DNA of 64,000 nt from Bradyrhizobium sp. SZCCT0153 (GTDB lineage: Bacteria; Pseudomonadota; Alphaproteobacteria; Rhizobiales; Xanthobacteraceae), in assembly GCF_018129995.1 (NCBI RefSeq), contig NZ_JAFCKS010000014.1:20573-84572 (forward strand). The letters run 5' to 3'. Positions 50,979 through 60,139 of this stretch are shown piece after piece. The translations under genes were made by a program, and so were the position numbers. The stretch's first letter is position 1; every line of letters begins with the position of its first letter. The notes below the pieces were generated by a model. That model was not told where the DNA came from, did no database searches, and saw nothing but the letters and a program-made list of their open reading frames with translations.

Positions 50979-51956
50979 ATGTCCGGACTATCCCGTCGTC
51001 TGCTGCTTGCCGGCGCTGTGCTTTGCTTTTCCCTTCCGGCCTTCGCGCAGTCGTGGCCGGAGAGGCCCGTGACAATCGTCGTGCCGCAGCCGGCGGGCAA
51101 CAGCCCGGACGTGATGTGCCGCGTCATCACGGAAAAGCTCTCGCGGACCCTCGGACAGCAGTTCATCGTCGAGAATCGTGCGGGTGCCGCAAACCTTGTC
51201 GGCACGCAGTCGGTCGCCCGCGCAGCTCCAGACGGCTATACGTTCCTGTTTGCTACATCCGCCGCGCTCGTGACCAACCCCTACACCTTCAAGAAGCTCC
51301 CCTACGATCCCATGAAGGATTTCGTGCCGGTTGCCATGGCGGCCAGAAGCAATCACGTCCTTCTCGTCAATCCCGAGCTGAAGGCCAATACGTTGCCGGA
51401 ATTGATCAAGCTGGAGAAATCGGCGCCTGGTTCGTTGAGCCTGGCCGTCGACGGGGCACGCAACCTTTCTGGTCTGATTGCCCAAGCCATCAACAAGAGC
51501 GCCGGAACCAGCTTTGTCCTTATCCCCTACAATACGACCACGAATGCGGTCCAGGACGCCATCACGGGCCGTGTCCAGGTAACAATCCAATCGGCGTCCA
51601 TCGCCGAGGCTTTCATCAAGGCAGGTACGCTTCGACCGGTTGCCGTTGCCGGAGCCAAACGGATCGACTCCCTGCCGGACGTTCCCGCGATCGCGGAGGC
51701 GCTGCAAAGCGTCGATCTCCAGGGCTGGTTCATGTTCATGGCGCCGGTTGGCACGCCCGCCGACATCGTTGAAAAGCTGAGCGCCGAGATTGCGCGTGCT
51801 CTGGAATCGCCTGACGTGCGCGAGCGAGCTCCCACCCTCGGCTTCGACGTCCGTATCGGTGATGCGGTGACGCCTGGGGGCGCAAAGCGTTTCCTCGAAA
51901 ACCAGCTCGCCTCTTCCGGCAAGATCATTCAGGGGCTTGGCATCGAACCTGAATAG
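50979..51956 (+). CDS. Bug-family substrate-binding protein of the aromatic operon
   Basis: 325 residues, Sec signal (RRLLLAGAVLCFSLPAFA), with WPERPVTIVVPQPAGNSPDVMCRVI and VENRAGAANLVGTQSVA. AGGGAGGAACATC precedes the ATG. 84 bp after the FAH gene on the same strand; likely captures the aromatic or carboxylate substrate. Membrane subunits are not adjacent. Confidence 0.9.
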   Translation: MSGLSRRLLLAGAVLCFSLPAFAQSWPERPVTIVVPQPAGNSPDVMCRVITEKLSRTLGQQFIVENRAGAANLVGTQSVARAAPDGYTFLFATSAALVTNPYTFKKLPYDPMKDFVPVAMAARSNHVLLVNPELKANTLPELIKLEKSAPGSLSLAVDGARNLSGLIAQAINKSAGTSFVLIPYNTTTNAVQDAITGRVQVTIQSASIAEAFIKAGTLRPVAVAGAKRIDSLPDVPAIAEALQSVDLQGWFMFMAPVGTPADIVEKLSAEIARALESPDVRERAPTLGFDVRIGDAVTPGGAKRFLENQLASSGKIIQGLGIEPE

Positions 51957-52081
51957 CGACCCGCGCAGCGGGGAGCGTCCTTCCGCATTTTTGCATCGTC
52001 AGCTCTCGGCTCCACTGCTTCCCATATCGCCCGTGACCGGCCATTGTGCGGCCGCAACAACCATCTCGGGGGGCAGATTCA

Positions 52082-53545
52082 ATGTCGGACAAGGTCTCGC
52101 GTCGCCAGTTTGCCAAGCTGGCGGGATTGTCCGTGGCCGGAGTCGCAAATTCCGTGGAAGGCGCTGACGCGAAGCCGGCCGCAGCGCCACGCGGCGGAAA
52201 CGGCTTTCCGGCGGGCTTCGTCTGGGGCACGGCGACTTCGTCCTATCAGGTCGAGGGCGCGGTCAACGAGGACGGGCGAGGGGCCTCGATCTGGGACAGC
52301 TTCGTCCGCATCCCCGGCAAGATCGAGGACGGCACCACTGGCGACCGCGCCAACGAGCACTATCACCGCTACAAGGAGGACGTCGCGCTCATCAAGGCGC
52401 TCGGCTGCAAGGCCTATCGCTTCTCGGTCGCCTGGCCGCGGCTGTTTCCGGACGGCGATGGCAAGCCCAACCCGAAGGGGCTCGACTTCTACAACCGGCT
52501 CGTCGACGAGCTCCTGAAGAACGGCATCGAGCCGTGGCTGACGCTCTATCACTGGGACCTGCCGCAATCGCTGCAGGATCGCTTCGGCGGTTGGCGCTCG
52601 ACGGAAACCTGCAAGATCTTCGGCGACTACGCCGCCTATGTCGCCAAGCATCTGACCGACCGCGTCAAGAACGTGTTCACGCTGAACGAGAGCGGCCGCT
52701 TCGTCTATTTCGGCTACGGCATCGGCATCGACGCGCCGGGCTTGACGCTGCCGCAGGCCGAGGTCAACCAGATCAGGCACAACAGCGCGCTGGCGCACGG
52801 GCTCGCGGTGCAGGCGGTGCGCGCCCACGGCCGGCGCAGCACCCGCGTCGGGCCGGCCGAGAACATAGATGCCTGCGCGCCCGCGATCGACACGCCGGAG
52901 AATGTCCGCGCCGCCGAGATCGCGCTGCGCGAGCTGAACGCCGGCTATCTCAACGTCATCATGACGGGCGAGTACACCGACGCCTTTCTGAAATTCGCCG
53001 GGCGTGACGCGCCGAAATACACCGATGCGGAGCTGAAGATCATCTCCTCGCCGGTCGATTTCCTCGGCCTCAACATCTACGCGCCGCAGCACTACGTGGT
53101 GGCCTCCGACCAGGGCGCCGGCTTCATGCCGCTGCCGATCCCGAAATCGTTCCCGCACATGAACTCGGACTGGCTGCGCGTCGGGCCCGAGACGATCTAC
53201 TGGGTGCCGAAGCTGGCGGCAAGGATCTGGAAGGCGGATGCGATCTATATCAGCGAGAACGGCACCTCCGGCGAGGATGTCGTCACGCCCGACGGCAAGA
53301 TCTACGACACTGACCGCATCATGTATCTGCGCAACTACCTCGCCCAGCTCCAGCGCGCCGCCGCCGAGGGCGTGCCGGTGCGCGGCTACTTCCTCTGGAG
53401 CCTGATGGACAATTTCGAATGGGTGTTCGGGCTCAACAAGCGCTTCGGGCTCTATCACGTCAATTTCGACACCCAGGTCCGCACGCCCAAGCTCAGCGCC
53501 AGCTTCTATCGCAACGTGATCGCGAAGAACGCGGCGGGAGCGTAA
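52082..53545 (+). CDS. Tat-exported GH1 beta-glucosidase-like enzyme
   Basis: 487 residues: Tat signal (SRRQFAKLAGLSVAGVANS) then a complete GH1 barrel (FPAGFVWGTATSSYQVEGAVNEDGRG, LTLYHWDLPQ). Acid/base E203 is in TLNESG, where most GH1 enzymes have T-x-NEP; nucleophile E392 is in ISENGTS. The C-terminal WSLMDNFEW segment is intact. The start at 52082 follows a G-rich site. Periplasmic hydrolysis of beta-glucosides is expected. Confidence 0.9.
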   Translation: MSDKVSRRQFAKLAGLSVAGVANSVEGADAKPAAAPRGGNGFPAGFVWGTATSSYQVEGAVNEDGRGASIWDSFVRIPGKIEDGTTGDRANEHYHRYKEDVALIKALGCKAYRFSVAWPRLFPDGDGKPNPKGLDFYNRLVDELLKNGIEPWLTLYHWDLPQSLQDRFGGWRSTETCKIFGDYAAYVAKHLTDRVKNVFTLNESGRFVYFGYGIGIDAPGLTLPQAEVNQIRHNSALAHGLAVQAVRAHGRRSTRVGPAENIDACAPAIDTPENVRAAEIALRELNAGYLNVIMTGEYTDAFLKFAGRDAPKYTDAELKIISSPVDFLGLNIYAPQHYVVASDQGAGFMPLPIPKSFPHMNSDWLRVGPETIYWVPKLAARIWKADAIYISENGTSGEDVVTPDGKIYDTDRIMYLRNYLAQLQRAAAEGVPVRGYFLWSLMDNFEWVFGLNKRFGLYHVNFDTQVRTPKLSASFYRNVIAKNAAGA

Positions 53546-53669
53546 GCGCGCAGTGCCCGATTTTACGCGCAGCGGAAAATCCGCCCTCAGTAGCATAAAA
53601 GCCGCGCATTGACTCCCCTCTCGCCCTGATTCAAAACCACATCAACACTCATTACAAGAGGACACGCCG

Positions 53670-54902
53670 ATGGCTGACGCGCTGATCATCGATGCCTGCC
53701 GGACACCGCGCGGTGTCGGCAAGGCCGGCAAGGGAGCACTTTCCGGCATTCATCCGCAGCAGCTGGGCGCAACGGTGCTACGCGCGCTCGCCGAGCGCAC
53801 CGGCATCAATACCGCCGATGTCGACGACATCGTCTGGGGCTGCAGCGCGCAGGTCGCCACGCAAAGCGGCGATCTCGGCCGCATGTCGGCGCTCGATGCC
53901 GGCTACGACGTGCGCGCCAGCGCAGTGACGCTCGACCGCTTCTGCGGCTCCGGCATCACCAGCGTCAACATGGCTGCAAGCTCGATCATGGCGGGCGCGG
54001 AAGACCTCGTCATCGCCGGCGGCTGCGAGATGATGTCGATGGAAGGACGCCGCGGCGGCGGTCCGATGATGATGGACGGCGGCAATCTGCGCCTGCGTGC
54101 GCGGCATCCGCAGTCGCACCAGGGCGTCTGCGCCGATGCGATCGCAACGCTCGAAGGCATCACGCGACCGGACGTCGATGCGCTCGGGCTCGAAAGCCAG
54201 AAGCGCGCCGCGCATGCGATGGCGAACGGCCACTTCAAGAAGAGCCTCGTGCCGGTGCATCGCGAGGACGGCAGCCTCGCGCTCGACCATGAGGAATATC
54301 CGCGGCCGCAGACCACGATGGAAGGGCTTTCCGCGCTGAAGCCGGCATTCCCCGCCATCGCCGACCATGCGCTCGACGACAAGGGCACGACCTATCGCGG
54401 CCTGATCCTGCAGAAGTACCCGGACCTCGAGATCGACTTCATGCATCACGCCGGCAACTCGTCCGGCGTCGTCGACGGCGCCGCTGCGATCCTGCTCGCT
54501 TCGCCCGCTTACGCCAGGGCGCACGGCCTCAAGCCGCGTGCCCGCGTCGTTGCGATGGCGAACATGGGGGACTCGCCGACCCTGATGCTGAACGCGCCGG
54601 TGCCGGCGACGCGCAAGGTGCTGGCCAAGGCGGGGCTGACCATCGACGACATCGACCTGTTCGAGATCAACGAGGCCTTTGCGGTGGTCGCGGAAAAATA
54701 CATCCGCGACCTCAAGCTCGACCGCGCCAGGGTCAACGTCAATGGCGGCTCGATCGCGCTCGGCCATCCCATCGGCGCCACCGGCTCGATCCTGATCGGC
54801 ACCGTGCTCGACGAACTCGAACGGCGCGACCTCAAGCGCGGGCTCGTCACCATGTGCGCTGCCGGCGGCATGGCGCCGGCGGTCATCATCGAGCGCGTCT
54901 AG
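53670..54902 (+). CDS. Thiolase (acetyl-CoA C-acyltransferase)
   Basis: 410 residues. Nucleophile C92 in DRFCGSGITSVN, active-site His in NGGSIALGHPIGATGS, and second Cys in MCAAGGMAPA. AAGAGGAC precedes the ATG. Monocistronic in this window. Chain-length preference is not evident; a beta-oxidation or 3-oxoacid role is likely. Confidence 0.93.
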   Translation: MADALIIDACRTPRGVGKAGKGALSGIHPQQLGATVLRALAERTGINTADVDDIVWGCSAQVATQSGDLGRMSALDAGYDVRASAVTLDRFCGSGITSVNMAASSIMAGAEDLVIAGGCEMMSMEGRRGGGPMMMDGGNLRLRARHPQSHQGVCADAIATLEGITRPDVDALGLESQKRAAHAMANGHFKKSLVPVHREDGSLALDHEEYPRPQTTMEGLSALKPAFPAIADHALDDKGTTYRGLILQKYPDLEIDFMHHAGNSSGVVDGAAAILLASPAYARAHGLKPRARVVAMANMGDSPTLMLNAPVPATRKVLAKAGLTIDDIDLFEINEAFAVVAEKYIRDLKLDRARVNVNGGSIALGHPIGATGSILIGTVLDELERRDLKRGLVTMCAAGGMAPAVIIERV

Positions 54903-54915
54903 CCTTCCTTCTTCG

Positions 54916-54983
54916 CCTCTCCCCGCTTGCGGGGAGAGGTCGGATTGCATCGTCAGATGCGATCCGGGTGAGGGGGACTCTCC
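54916..54983. repeat. Rhizobial intergenic repeat (CCTCTCCCCGC...GGGTGAGGGG type)
   Basis: Starts with a self-complementary CCTCTCCCC/GGGGAGAGG hairpin (54916-54939), followed by a second imperfect hairpin GATTGCATC/GATGCGATC and GGGTGAGGGGGACTCTCC. This layout is common after genes in Bradyrhizobium. The remainder up to 55248 holds nothing recognised except a pair of near-complementary runs around GGGTTTTTTG and CAAAAAAGCCC (about 55174-55205). Confidence 0.7.
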
Positions 54984-55248
54984 GCAAGTCCAGCTCTCAC
55001 GATGCGATCTAGCCTTATTTTTCAGGGTGAATCGCGCTCCTCCTCGTACAAAGAGGCCGGTCGTCGCTTGTCGAAAGCATCGAATCAGCTTTAGCAAGGC
55101 TGCGTGCGGGCCTTTGAAACAAGGTAAAATCCGCTGCCCGAGGCTCCTCCCGCTCAGGAAGTAGCTAAAAAGCAGGGTTTTTTGCCACAGGGGGCCAAAA
55201 AAGCCCGTAAAACCGCGACAAAACTGTGCAGAAGGCTCTAGGCCTTCG

Positions 55249-55272
55249 CCGGTTGGTCTAATATGCAACCGG
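55249..55272 (+). promoter_or_regulatory. Inverted repeat with -10-like core upstream of the HU gene
   Basis: CCGGTTG (55249-55255) and CAACCGG (55266-55272) flank a ten-base spacer that contains TAATAT (55259-55264), a plausible -10. A smaller inverted repeat GAAGGC/GCCTTC is at 55231-55247. An operator overlapping the promoter is suggested. Confidence 0.45.
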
Positions 55273-55293
55273 CAACGAATCAGAGGAGACACG

Positions 55294-55596
55294 ATGCCAG
55301 CCCAAATGTCCAAATCGCAGTTGATCGAAAAGATTGCGACCGCCACCGAGCTTTCCAAGCGCGACGTCAAGAGCGTCATGGAGACGCTGACCGACGTCGG
55401 CCACAAGGAGCTCAAGAAGAACGGCCTGTTCCTGGTGCCGGGCTTCGCCAAGTTCGTGGTCATCAAGAAGCCCGCGACCAAGGCGCGCAAGGGCACCAAC
55501 CCGTTCACGGGTGAAGAGATGATGTTCAAGGCCAAGCCGGCCCGGAAGATCGTCCGCGCCCGCCCGGTCAAGGCTGCCAAGGACGCCGTGTCCTGA
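55294..55596 (+). CDS. HU-family DNA-binding protein
   Basis: 100 residues. HU fold: SKSQLIEKIATATELSKRDVKSVMETLTDVGHKELKKNG, then the beta-arm region with NPFTGEEMMFKAKPARKIVRARPVKAAKDAV. The tail is extra-basic. GAGGAGACACG precedes the ATG. Followed by a strong terminator. Nucleoid-associated role. Confidence 0.94.
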   Translation: MPAQMSKSQLIEKIATATELSKRDVKSVMETLTDVGHKELKKNGLFLVPGFAKFVVIKKPATKARKGTNPFTGEEMMFKAKPARKIVRARPVKAAKDAVS

Positions 55597-55603
55597 TAAA
55601 GCA

Positions 55604-55633
55604 AAGGCCCCCTCGCAGGAGGGGGCCTTTTGT
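55604..55633 (+). terminator. Intrinsic terminator of the HU gene
   Basis: Eleven-bp stem AAGGCCCCCTC/GAGGGGGCCTT (55604-55614 and 55619-55629) with GCAG loop, then a short T run, eight bases after the stop. Confidence 0.9.
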
Positions 55634-55667
55634 GTTCGATGACCCGCGAGGGCTGAAGCGGAGGGGC

Positions 55668-55823
55668 TCAGCCTTTGCGGCGCTTCACCCGGACCGGGAT
55701 CGGCTGAAGCCGCGGCCCGGGTCCTGCGAGCCCATCGCGAACCCCGTCGATGGCGCGATCGAGCAGCCGGCGCAGCCGCTGCGTTGTCCGCGATTTCTTC
55801 GCTCTTTCCAGCAGTTTCTTCAT
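55668..55823 (-). CDS. 51-residue basic protein downstream of lon
   Basis: Opens MKKLLERAKKSRTTQRLRRL, continues LDRAIDGVRDGL and ends PVRVKRRKG: strongly basic, N-terminal amphipathic helix. Its ATG lies five bases after the lon stop, with GGAG inside the lon 3' end serving as ribosome site, so it is probably translated by coupling. No family recognised. Nucleic-acid or membrane binding is possible from charge. Confidence 0.6.
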   Translation of the reverse strand: MKKLLERAKKSRTTQRLRRLLDRAIDGVRDGLAGPGPRLQPIPVRVKRRKG

Positions 55824-55828
55824 CGCAT

Positions 55829-58219
55829 TCACTCCGCCGCTTCGACCTTGGCTTCGGCCGGCTCGAGCGCTGCGGCGATGGCCTCGTCGACGCGCTCCAG
55901 CCAGATGAATTCGAGGTTGTCCCGCGCGCTCTTCGGGATGTCGTCATAGTCCCGCTTGTTGCGCGCCGGCAGCATCACCCGCTTCAATCCCGCGGCCGCC
56001 GCCGCCACCACCTTCTCCTTGATGCCGCCGACCGGCAGCACCAGGCCGCGCAGCGAAATCTCGCCGGTCATCGCGGTGTCGCTGCGCACCGTGCGATTGG
56101 TGAGCAGGGACGTCAGCGCAGTGAACATCGCAACGCCCGCGCTCGGCCCGTCCTTCGGGGTTGCGCCCGCCGGGACGTGAACGTGGATGTCGTTCTTCTC
56201 GAACAGCTGAGGATCGATCCCGAGCTGCGGGGCCTTGCTCTTCACCAGCGTCAGTGCGGCCTGCACGCTCTCGCGCATGACCTCGCCGAGCTGGCCGGTC
56301 AGGATCATACCGCCCCGGCCGGGCACGCGAGAGGCCTCGATGAACAGGATGTCGCCGCCGACCGGCGTCCAGGCAAGGCCGGTGGCCACGCCCGGAATGC
56401 TGGTGCGCTGCGCGATCTCGCCCTCGAAACGCGGCTGGCCGAGCACGGTGGCGATGTCCTTTGCCGTCACCACGACCTTTGCCGCCGTGCCTTCGGCGAC
56501 CTGCACCGCGGCATGCCGGAACAGCTTGCCGATCTCGCGCTCGAGGTTACGCACGCCGGCCTCGCGGGTGTAGCCCTTGACCACCAGCTTCAGCGCCTCC
56601 GGCTCGATCTCGGCCTGGTCTGAAGTCAGGCCGTTGGCCTCGAGCTGCCGCCGCACCAGATAGCGTTTCGCGATCTCCCGCTTCTCGTCCTCGGTGTAGC
56701 CGGCGAGGCTGATCAGCTCCATGCGATCCAGCAGCGGGCCCGGGATTTGGTCCAGCATATTGGCGGTCGCAATGAAGACCACGCGCGACAGGTCGAACGG
56801 CACGCCCAGGTAATTGTCCCGGAACGTCCCGTTCTGCTCGGGGTCGAGCACCTCCAGCATCGCGGCGGAAGGGTCGCCCTGCACGCCGCGGCCCATCTTG
56901 TCGATCTCGTCCAGCATCATGACGCAGTTGCGGCTGCCGGCCTTCTTGATGCCCTGGATGATGTTGCCGGGCAGCGCGCCGATATAGGTGCGCCGGTGAC
57001 CGCGGATCTCGGCTTCGTCATGCACGCCGCCGAGGCTGACGCGCACGAAGGGGCGATCCATCGCGCGTGCGATGGACTGGCCGAGCGAGGTCTTGCCGAC
57101 GCCGGGCGGGCCGACGAAGCACAGGATCGGCGCCTTGCCCTGCGGAGCCAGCTTGCGCACCGCCAGATATTCGATGATCCGGCTCTTGATCTTCTCCAGG
57201 CCGAAATGGTCGGCATCCAGGATGCGGCGCGCTTCCTTGATGTCGATCGGCTTCTCCGCGGGCAGCGCCCAGGGCAGCTCGATCAGCCAGTCCAGATAGG
57301 TGCGGACCATGCCGGCTTCGCCGGCGGCCTCCGGCATGCGCTCGTAGCGGCGCAGCTCCTTCCTGGCATGCGCGTCCGCCTCCGGCGGCATGCCGGCCTT
57401 GGCGATGGCAGCCGTCAGCTCGGCGACCTCGGCCGCCTTGCCGTCGCCTTCGCCGAGCTGGCGCTGAATGGTCGCCATCTGCTCGCGCAGGATCGCCTCG
57501 CGCTGCCGCTCGTCGAACGAGGCGCGGGTCTTCTGGCCGATCTCGTTGCTGATGCGCAGCACCTCCAGCCGCTCGGCCAGATGCTTCGACACCTTCTCGA
57601 CCCGCAAGGCGAGGTCGATGGTTTCCAGCACCTCCTGCTTGTCCTGCGGCTTGATGTCCATGAACGAGGTCGCCAGATCCGCAAGCGCGCCGGGCGCGGT
57701 GGTGCTCTGGAACATCGCGGCCAGCTCCGGCGGCGCCTGCGGCAGCAGCTCGATCGCCTCGATCGCCTGGCGCTGCAAATTCAGCGCACGCGCCTCGATC
57801 TCGGGCGAGCTCGTGGTCGGCTCCGGGATCTGTTGGATCCGCGCGGCCGGAAACGGCGTCCCCGGCAGGAAGTCGAGGATCCGCGCGCGCTGCACGCCCT
57901 GGCAGACGATGTGATGGGTGCCGTCGGGCGCGGTGATGTAGCGCACGATGTTGGCGATGGTCGCGACCCGGTAGAGGTCGTCCGGCCCCGGCTCTTCGGT
58001 CTCGGGGCTGCGCTGCAGCACGATGCCGACCGGCCGCTGCTCGCGCAGCGCCTGCTGCGCGGCGGCGACCGACTTTGGCCGGGCGATCGCAATCGGCGCG
58101 ATGGCGCCGGGGAACAGCACCATCTCGCGCACGGGGATGATGATCAGTGCGTCTTCGGGGATCTTCACGTCGGACTCGGTGGAATTGCTCTGTGCGGTAT
58201 TCATCTGTTCGGTGGCCAT
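55829..58219 (-). CDS. lon: ATP-dependent protease Lon
   Basis: 796 residues. N-terminal LON substrate domain (ALIIIPVREMVLFPGAIAPIAI), AAA+ domain with Walker A GPPGVGKT and Walker B VMMLDEIDKMG, sensor and the C-terminal protease domain with catalytic Ser in DGPSAGVAMFTA and Lys in GGIKEKVVAAA. It is 8 bp downstream of an Hsp20 gene, so the pair forms a stress operon. Association with Hsp20 rather than clpX/hupB suggests it may be an additional Lon copy; a second copy is not visible here. Confidence 0.96.
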   Translation of the reverse strand: MATEQMNTAQSNSTESDVKIPEDALIIIPVREMVLFPGAIAPIAIARPKSVAAAQQALREQRPVGIVLQRSPETEEPGPDDLYRVATIANIVRYITAPDGTHHIVCQGVQRARILDFLPGTPFPAARIQQIPEPTTSSPEIEARALNLQRQAIEAIELLPQAPPELAAMFQSTTAPGALADLATSFMDIKPQDKQEVLETIDLALRVEKVSKHLAERLEVLRISNEIGQKTRASFDERQREAILREQMATIQRQLGEGDGKAAEVAELTAAIAKAGMPPEADAHARKELRRYERMPEAAGEAGMVRTYLDWLIELPWALPAEKPIDIKEARRILDADHFGLEKIKSRIIEYLAVRKLAPQGKAPILCFVGPPGVGKTSLGQSIARAMDRPFVRVSLGGVHDEAEIRGHRRTYIGALPGNIIQGIKKAGSRNCVMMLDEIDKMGRGVQGDPSAAMLEVLDPEQNGTFRDNYLGVPFDLSRVVFIATANMLDQIPGPLLDRMELISLAGYTEDEKREIAKRYLVRRQLEANGLTSDQAEIEPEALKLVVKGYTREAGVRNLEREIGKLFRHAAVQVAEGTAAKVVVTAKDIATVLGQPRFEGEIAQRTSIPGVATGLAWTPVGGDILFIEASRVPGRGGMILTGQLGEVMRESVQAALTLVKSKAPQLGIDPQLFEKNDIHVHVPAGATPKDGPSAGVAMFTALTSLLTNRTVRSDTAMTGEISLRGLVLPVGGIKEKVVAAAAAGLKRVMLPARNKRDYDDIPKSARDNLEFIWLERVDEAIAAALEPAEAKVEAAE

Positions 58220-58227
58220 GATCGACC

Positions 58228-58611
58228 TCAGGATTTGGCGAGGCGCAGTGCGACGCAGCCGTCCATCACGAAGCGGCTGATGGCGTAGCGGCCAAGGGGC
58301 AATGCAATGCGGCGCTCAAAACGCCCCTGCGGCAGCTCGAGCCGGTGGATGCGGGCGTTGCGAAGCTCCGGCGGCAGCGTGCGCTGACCGGAGATGACGA
58401 GCACGCCGTCATGGATCGCCGTCTCGACATTGTCGGGATTGACGCCGGGAAGCGCGACCAGGATCAGGAGCTCATGCTCGGTCTCGAGTACGTCGATCGG
58501 CGGCTCCCAGCAGGCTTCCTGGCGGCCGAACTGCTGGCGCAGCCGTTCGGCGCGGGTCAGCGAGTCCAGGGCTTCGGACAGCATCCAGTCGAGGGGATTT
58601 TTGGGTTGCAT
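58228..58611 (-). CDS. Hsp20/alpha-crystallin small heat-shock protein
   Basis: 127 residues. The alpha-crystallin core runs from PPIDVLETEHELLILVALPGVNPDNVETAIHDGVLVISGQRTL to RFERRIALP. The C-terminal I-x-I tail typical of oligomer-forming sHSPs is not seen; the protein ends DGCVALRLAKS. The start at 58611 matches the usual family N terminus (MQPKNPLDWMLSEALDSL); an ATG at 58683 is open. Upstream partner of lon. Confidence 0.85.
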   Translation of the reverse strand: MQPKNPLDWMLSEALDSLTRAERLRQQFGRQEACWEPPIDVLETEHELLILVALPGVNPDNVETAIHDGVLVISGQRTLPPELRNARIHRLELPQGRFERRIALPLGRYAISRFVMDGCVALRLAKS

Positions 58612-58799
58612 GGCAAAAACTCGGGGGAAGGCGCTACGGTTGGAAAACGGGGATATGGGGACGGTTCCCTGAAATTCCAGCATCGCGCGTCTGGAGCATG
58701 CCTGTCCCTCGAACCGGAGGAGACCCTTGCAGTCAGACGCCTTCGGCGCAGCGGAGATGTTCCGCGGCGCCGAAGGCAACAATTGGGGGCGCGGCGCGT

Positions 58800-59369
58800 T
58801 CAGGCGGCGGCGCGGTAGTCCTCTTCCGCTTCGAGATTGATGACGGAGATGGCGAGCTCGGTCAGCGAGTGGTCGGTCGCCTCTTCCTCGTCCAGCGTCG
58901 CCTGGAGCAGCCTGGCGGCGTCCGGCATGCCGAGCTCCTCGGCCCAGGTGCGCAGTGTGCCGTAGCGGGAGATCTCGTAGTGCTCGACGGCCTGGGCTGC
59001 GGCGAGCAGGCCGGCGTCGAGGGCAGGAGCGTTCTTGAAGTCCTTCATGATCTCGGCACCCTCGTCGGTGATGCCGTTGATCGCTTCGCAGGGCTTGCCG
59101 CGGGCTGGCTTGCCCAGCATCTTGAAAATCTGGTCCAGCCGTTTGACCTGGCCCTGCGTCTCCCGCAGATGCTTGGTGAAGGCTGCGGAGAGCTGCTTGG
59201 AGTGAGCCGCCTTCGCCATCTTCGGCAACGTTTTGATGATCTTGTTCTCGGCGTAATAGATGTCCTTCAGCGTCTCCAGGAACAGGTCGCTCAGCATCTT
59301 CGGCGCCTGATGCGGGCGGCGCGCCGCGGTCTTTTTCGCGTTCGCACGTTTCTTTGCTTGCTTAGCCAT
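58800..59369 (-). CDS. Ferritin-like DUF892 (YciE/YciF) protein
   Basis: 189 residues with a very basic N terminus (MAKQAKKRANAKKTAARRPHQ) then the four-helix DUF892 domain: LFLETLKDIYYAENKIIKTLPKMAKAA, AVEHYEISRYGTLRTWAEELG and EEEATDHSLTELA, carrying the Glu/His ferritin-like ligands. GAGGAGGATTT fixes the start. Members are general-stress proteins; the location beside Hsp20 and Lon agrees. Confidence 0.92.
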   Translation of the reverse strand: MAKQAKKRANAKKTAARRPHQAPKMLSDLFLETLKDIYYAENKIIKTLPKMAKAAHSKQLSAAFTKHLRETQGQVKRLDQIFKMLGKPARGKPCEAINGITDEGAEIMKDFKNAPALDAGLLAAAQAVEHYEISRYGTLRTWAEELGMPDAARLLQATLDEEEATDHSLTELAISVINLEAEEDYRAAA

Positions 59370-59512
59370 AAATCCTCCTCTTGAGGGGCACGGGAAGGCG
59401 CTCCCGTCCTCAATCCTCGCGCGACCAAGCCTCTGCGGAGGCAAATGTTCCTCGCGAAGGCCGAGTCGAGCCGTTATGGATTGCGGCTGCACCTCGCGTG
59501 AGACCCATCCGC

Positions 59513-60139
59513 ATGCTCGATTTCGCCCTGTCGGCCTTCGTGACCCTGCTGCTCGTGGTCGATCCCGTCGGCCTTGCGCCGGCCTTCCTCGCCGCGACCG
59601 GAGGCATGCCCGACAAGATCAAACGCACGATCGCGCTGCGCGCGCCGCTGATCGCGGCGTCGATCCTGGTGGTGATCGCGCTGATCGGAAACTGGCTGCT
59701 GCGCCAGCTCGGGATCGGCATCCCCGCCTTCCAGATCGCCGGCGGCTTGCTGCTGTTCGGCGTGTCCTACCAGATGATCTTCGGCGACCGTCCGCATCGC
59801 GAGGCCCGCGAGGCCGACAAGGCAAGCTCGGAGCATGCCTCCGATGTCGCAGTGTTCCCTCTGGCCATTCCCATGATGGCGGGTCCCGGCGCGATCGCAA
59901 CCACGCTGCTGCTGACAGGCGACGCCGGCTACGGGCCGAGGCTCGCGATCATCATCGCGGTCGTGCTCTCCGTGTGCCTGCTCTGCATGCTCTGCTTTGT
60001 CTCAGCTCACCTGATCGCGCGCACCCTCGGACGTACCGGCAACGCCGTCCTTTCGCGCGTGCTCGGCATGCTGCTCGCGGCCTATTCGGTGCAGTTCGTG
60101 ATCAACGGGATCGCGGCCGTCCGGGCAAGCCTGCCGTAG
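59513..60139 (+). CDS. MarC-family integral membrane protein
   Basis: 208 residues with six hydrophobic segments, opening MLDFALSAFVTLLLVVDPVGLAPAFLA and containing FPLAIPMMAGPGAIATTLLL, the MarC hallmark. A GTG at 59498 is an alternative start; ribosome site weak. Divergent from the DUF892 gene (143 bp). Function of the family is undefined. Confidence 0.9.
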   Translation: MLDFALSAFVTLLLVVDPVGLAPAFLAATGGMPDKIKRTIALRAPLIAASILVVIALIGNWLLRQLGIGIPAFQIAGGLLLFGVSYQMIFGDRPHREAREADKASSEHASDVAVFPLAIPMMAGPGAIATTLLLTGDAGYGPRLAIIIAVVLSVCLLCMLCFVSAHLIARTLGRTGNAVLSRVLGMLLAAYSVQFVINGIAAVRASLP

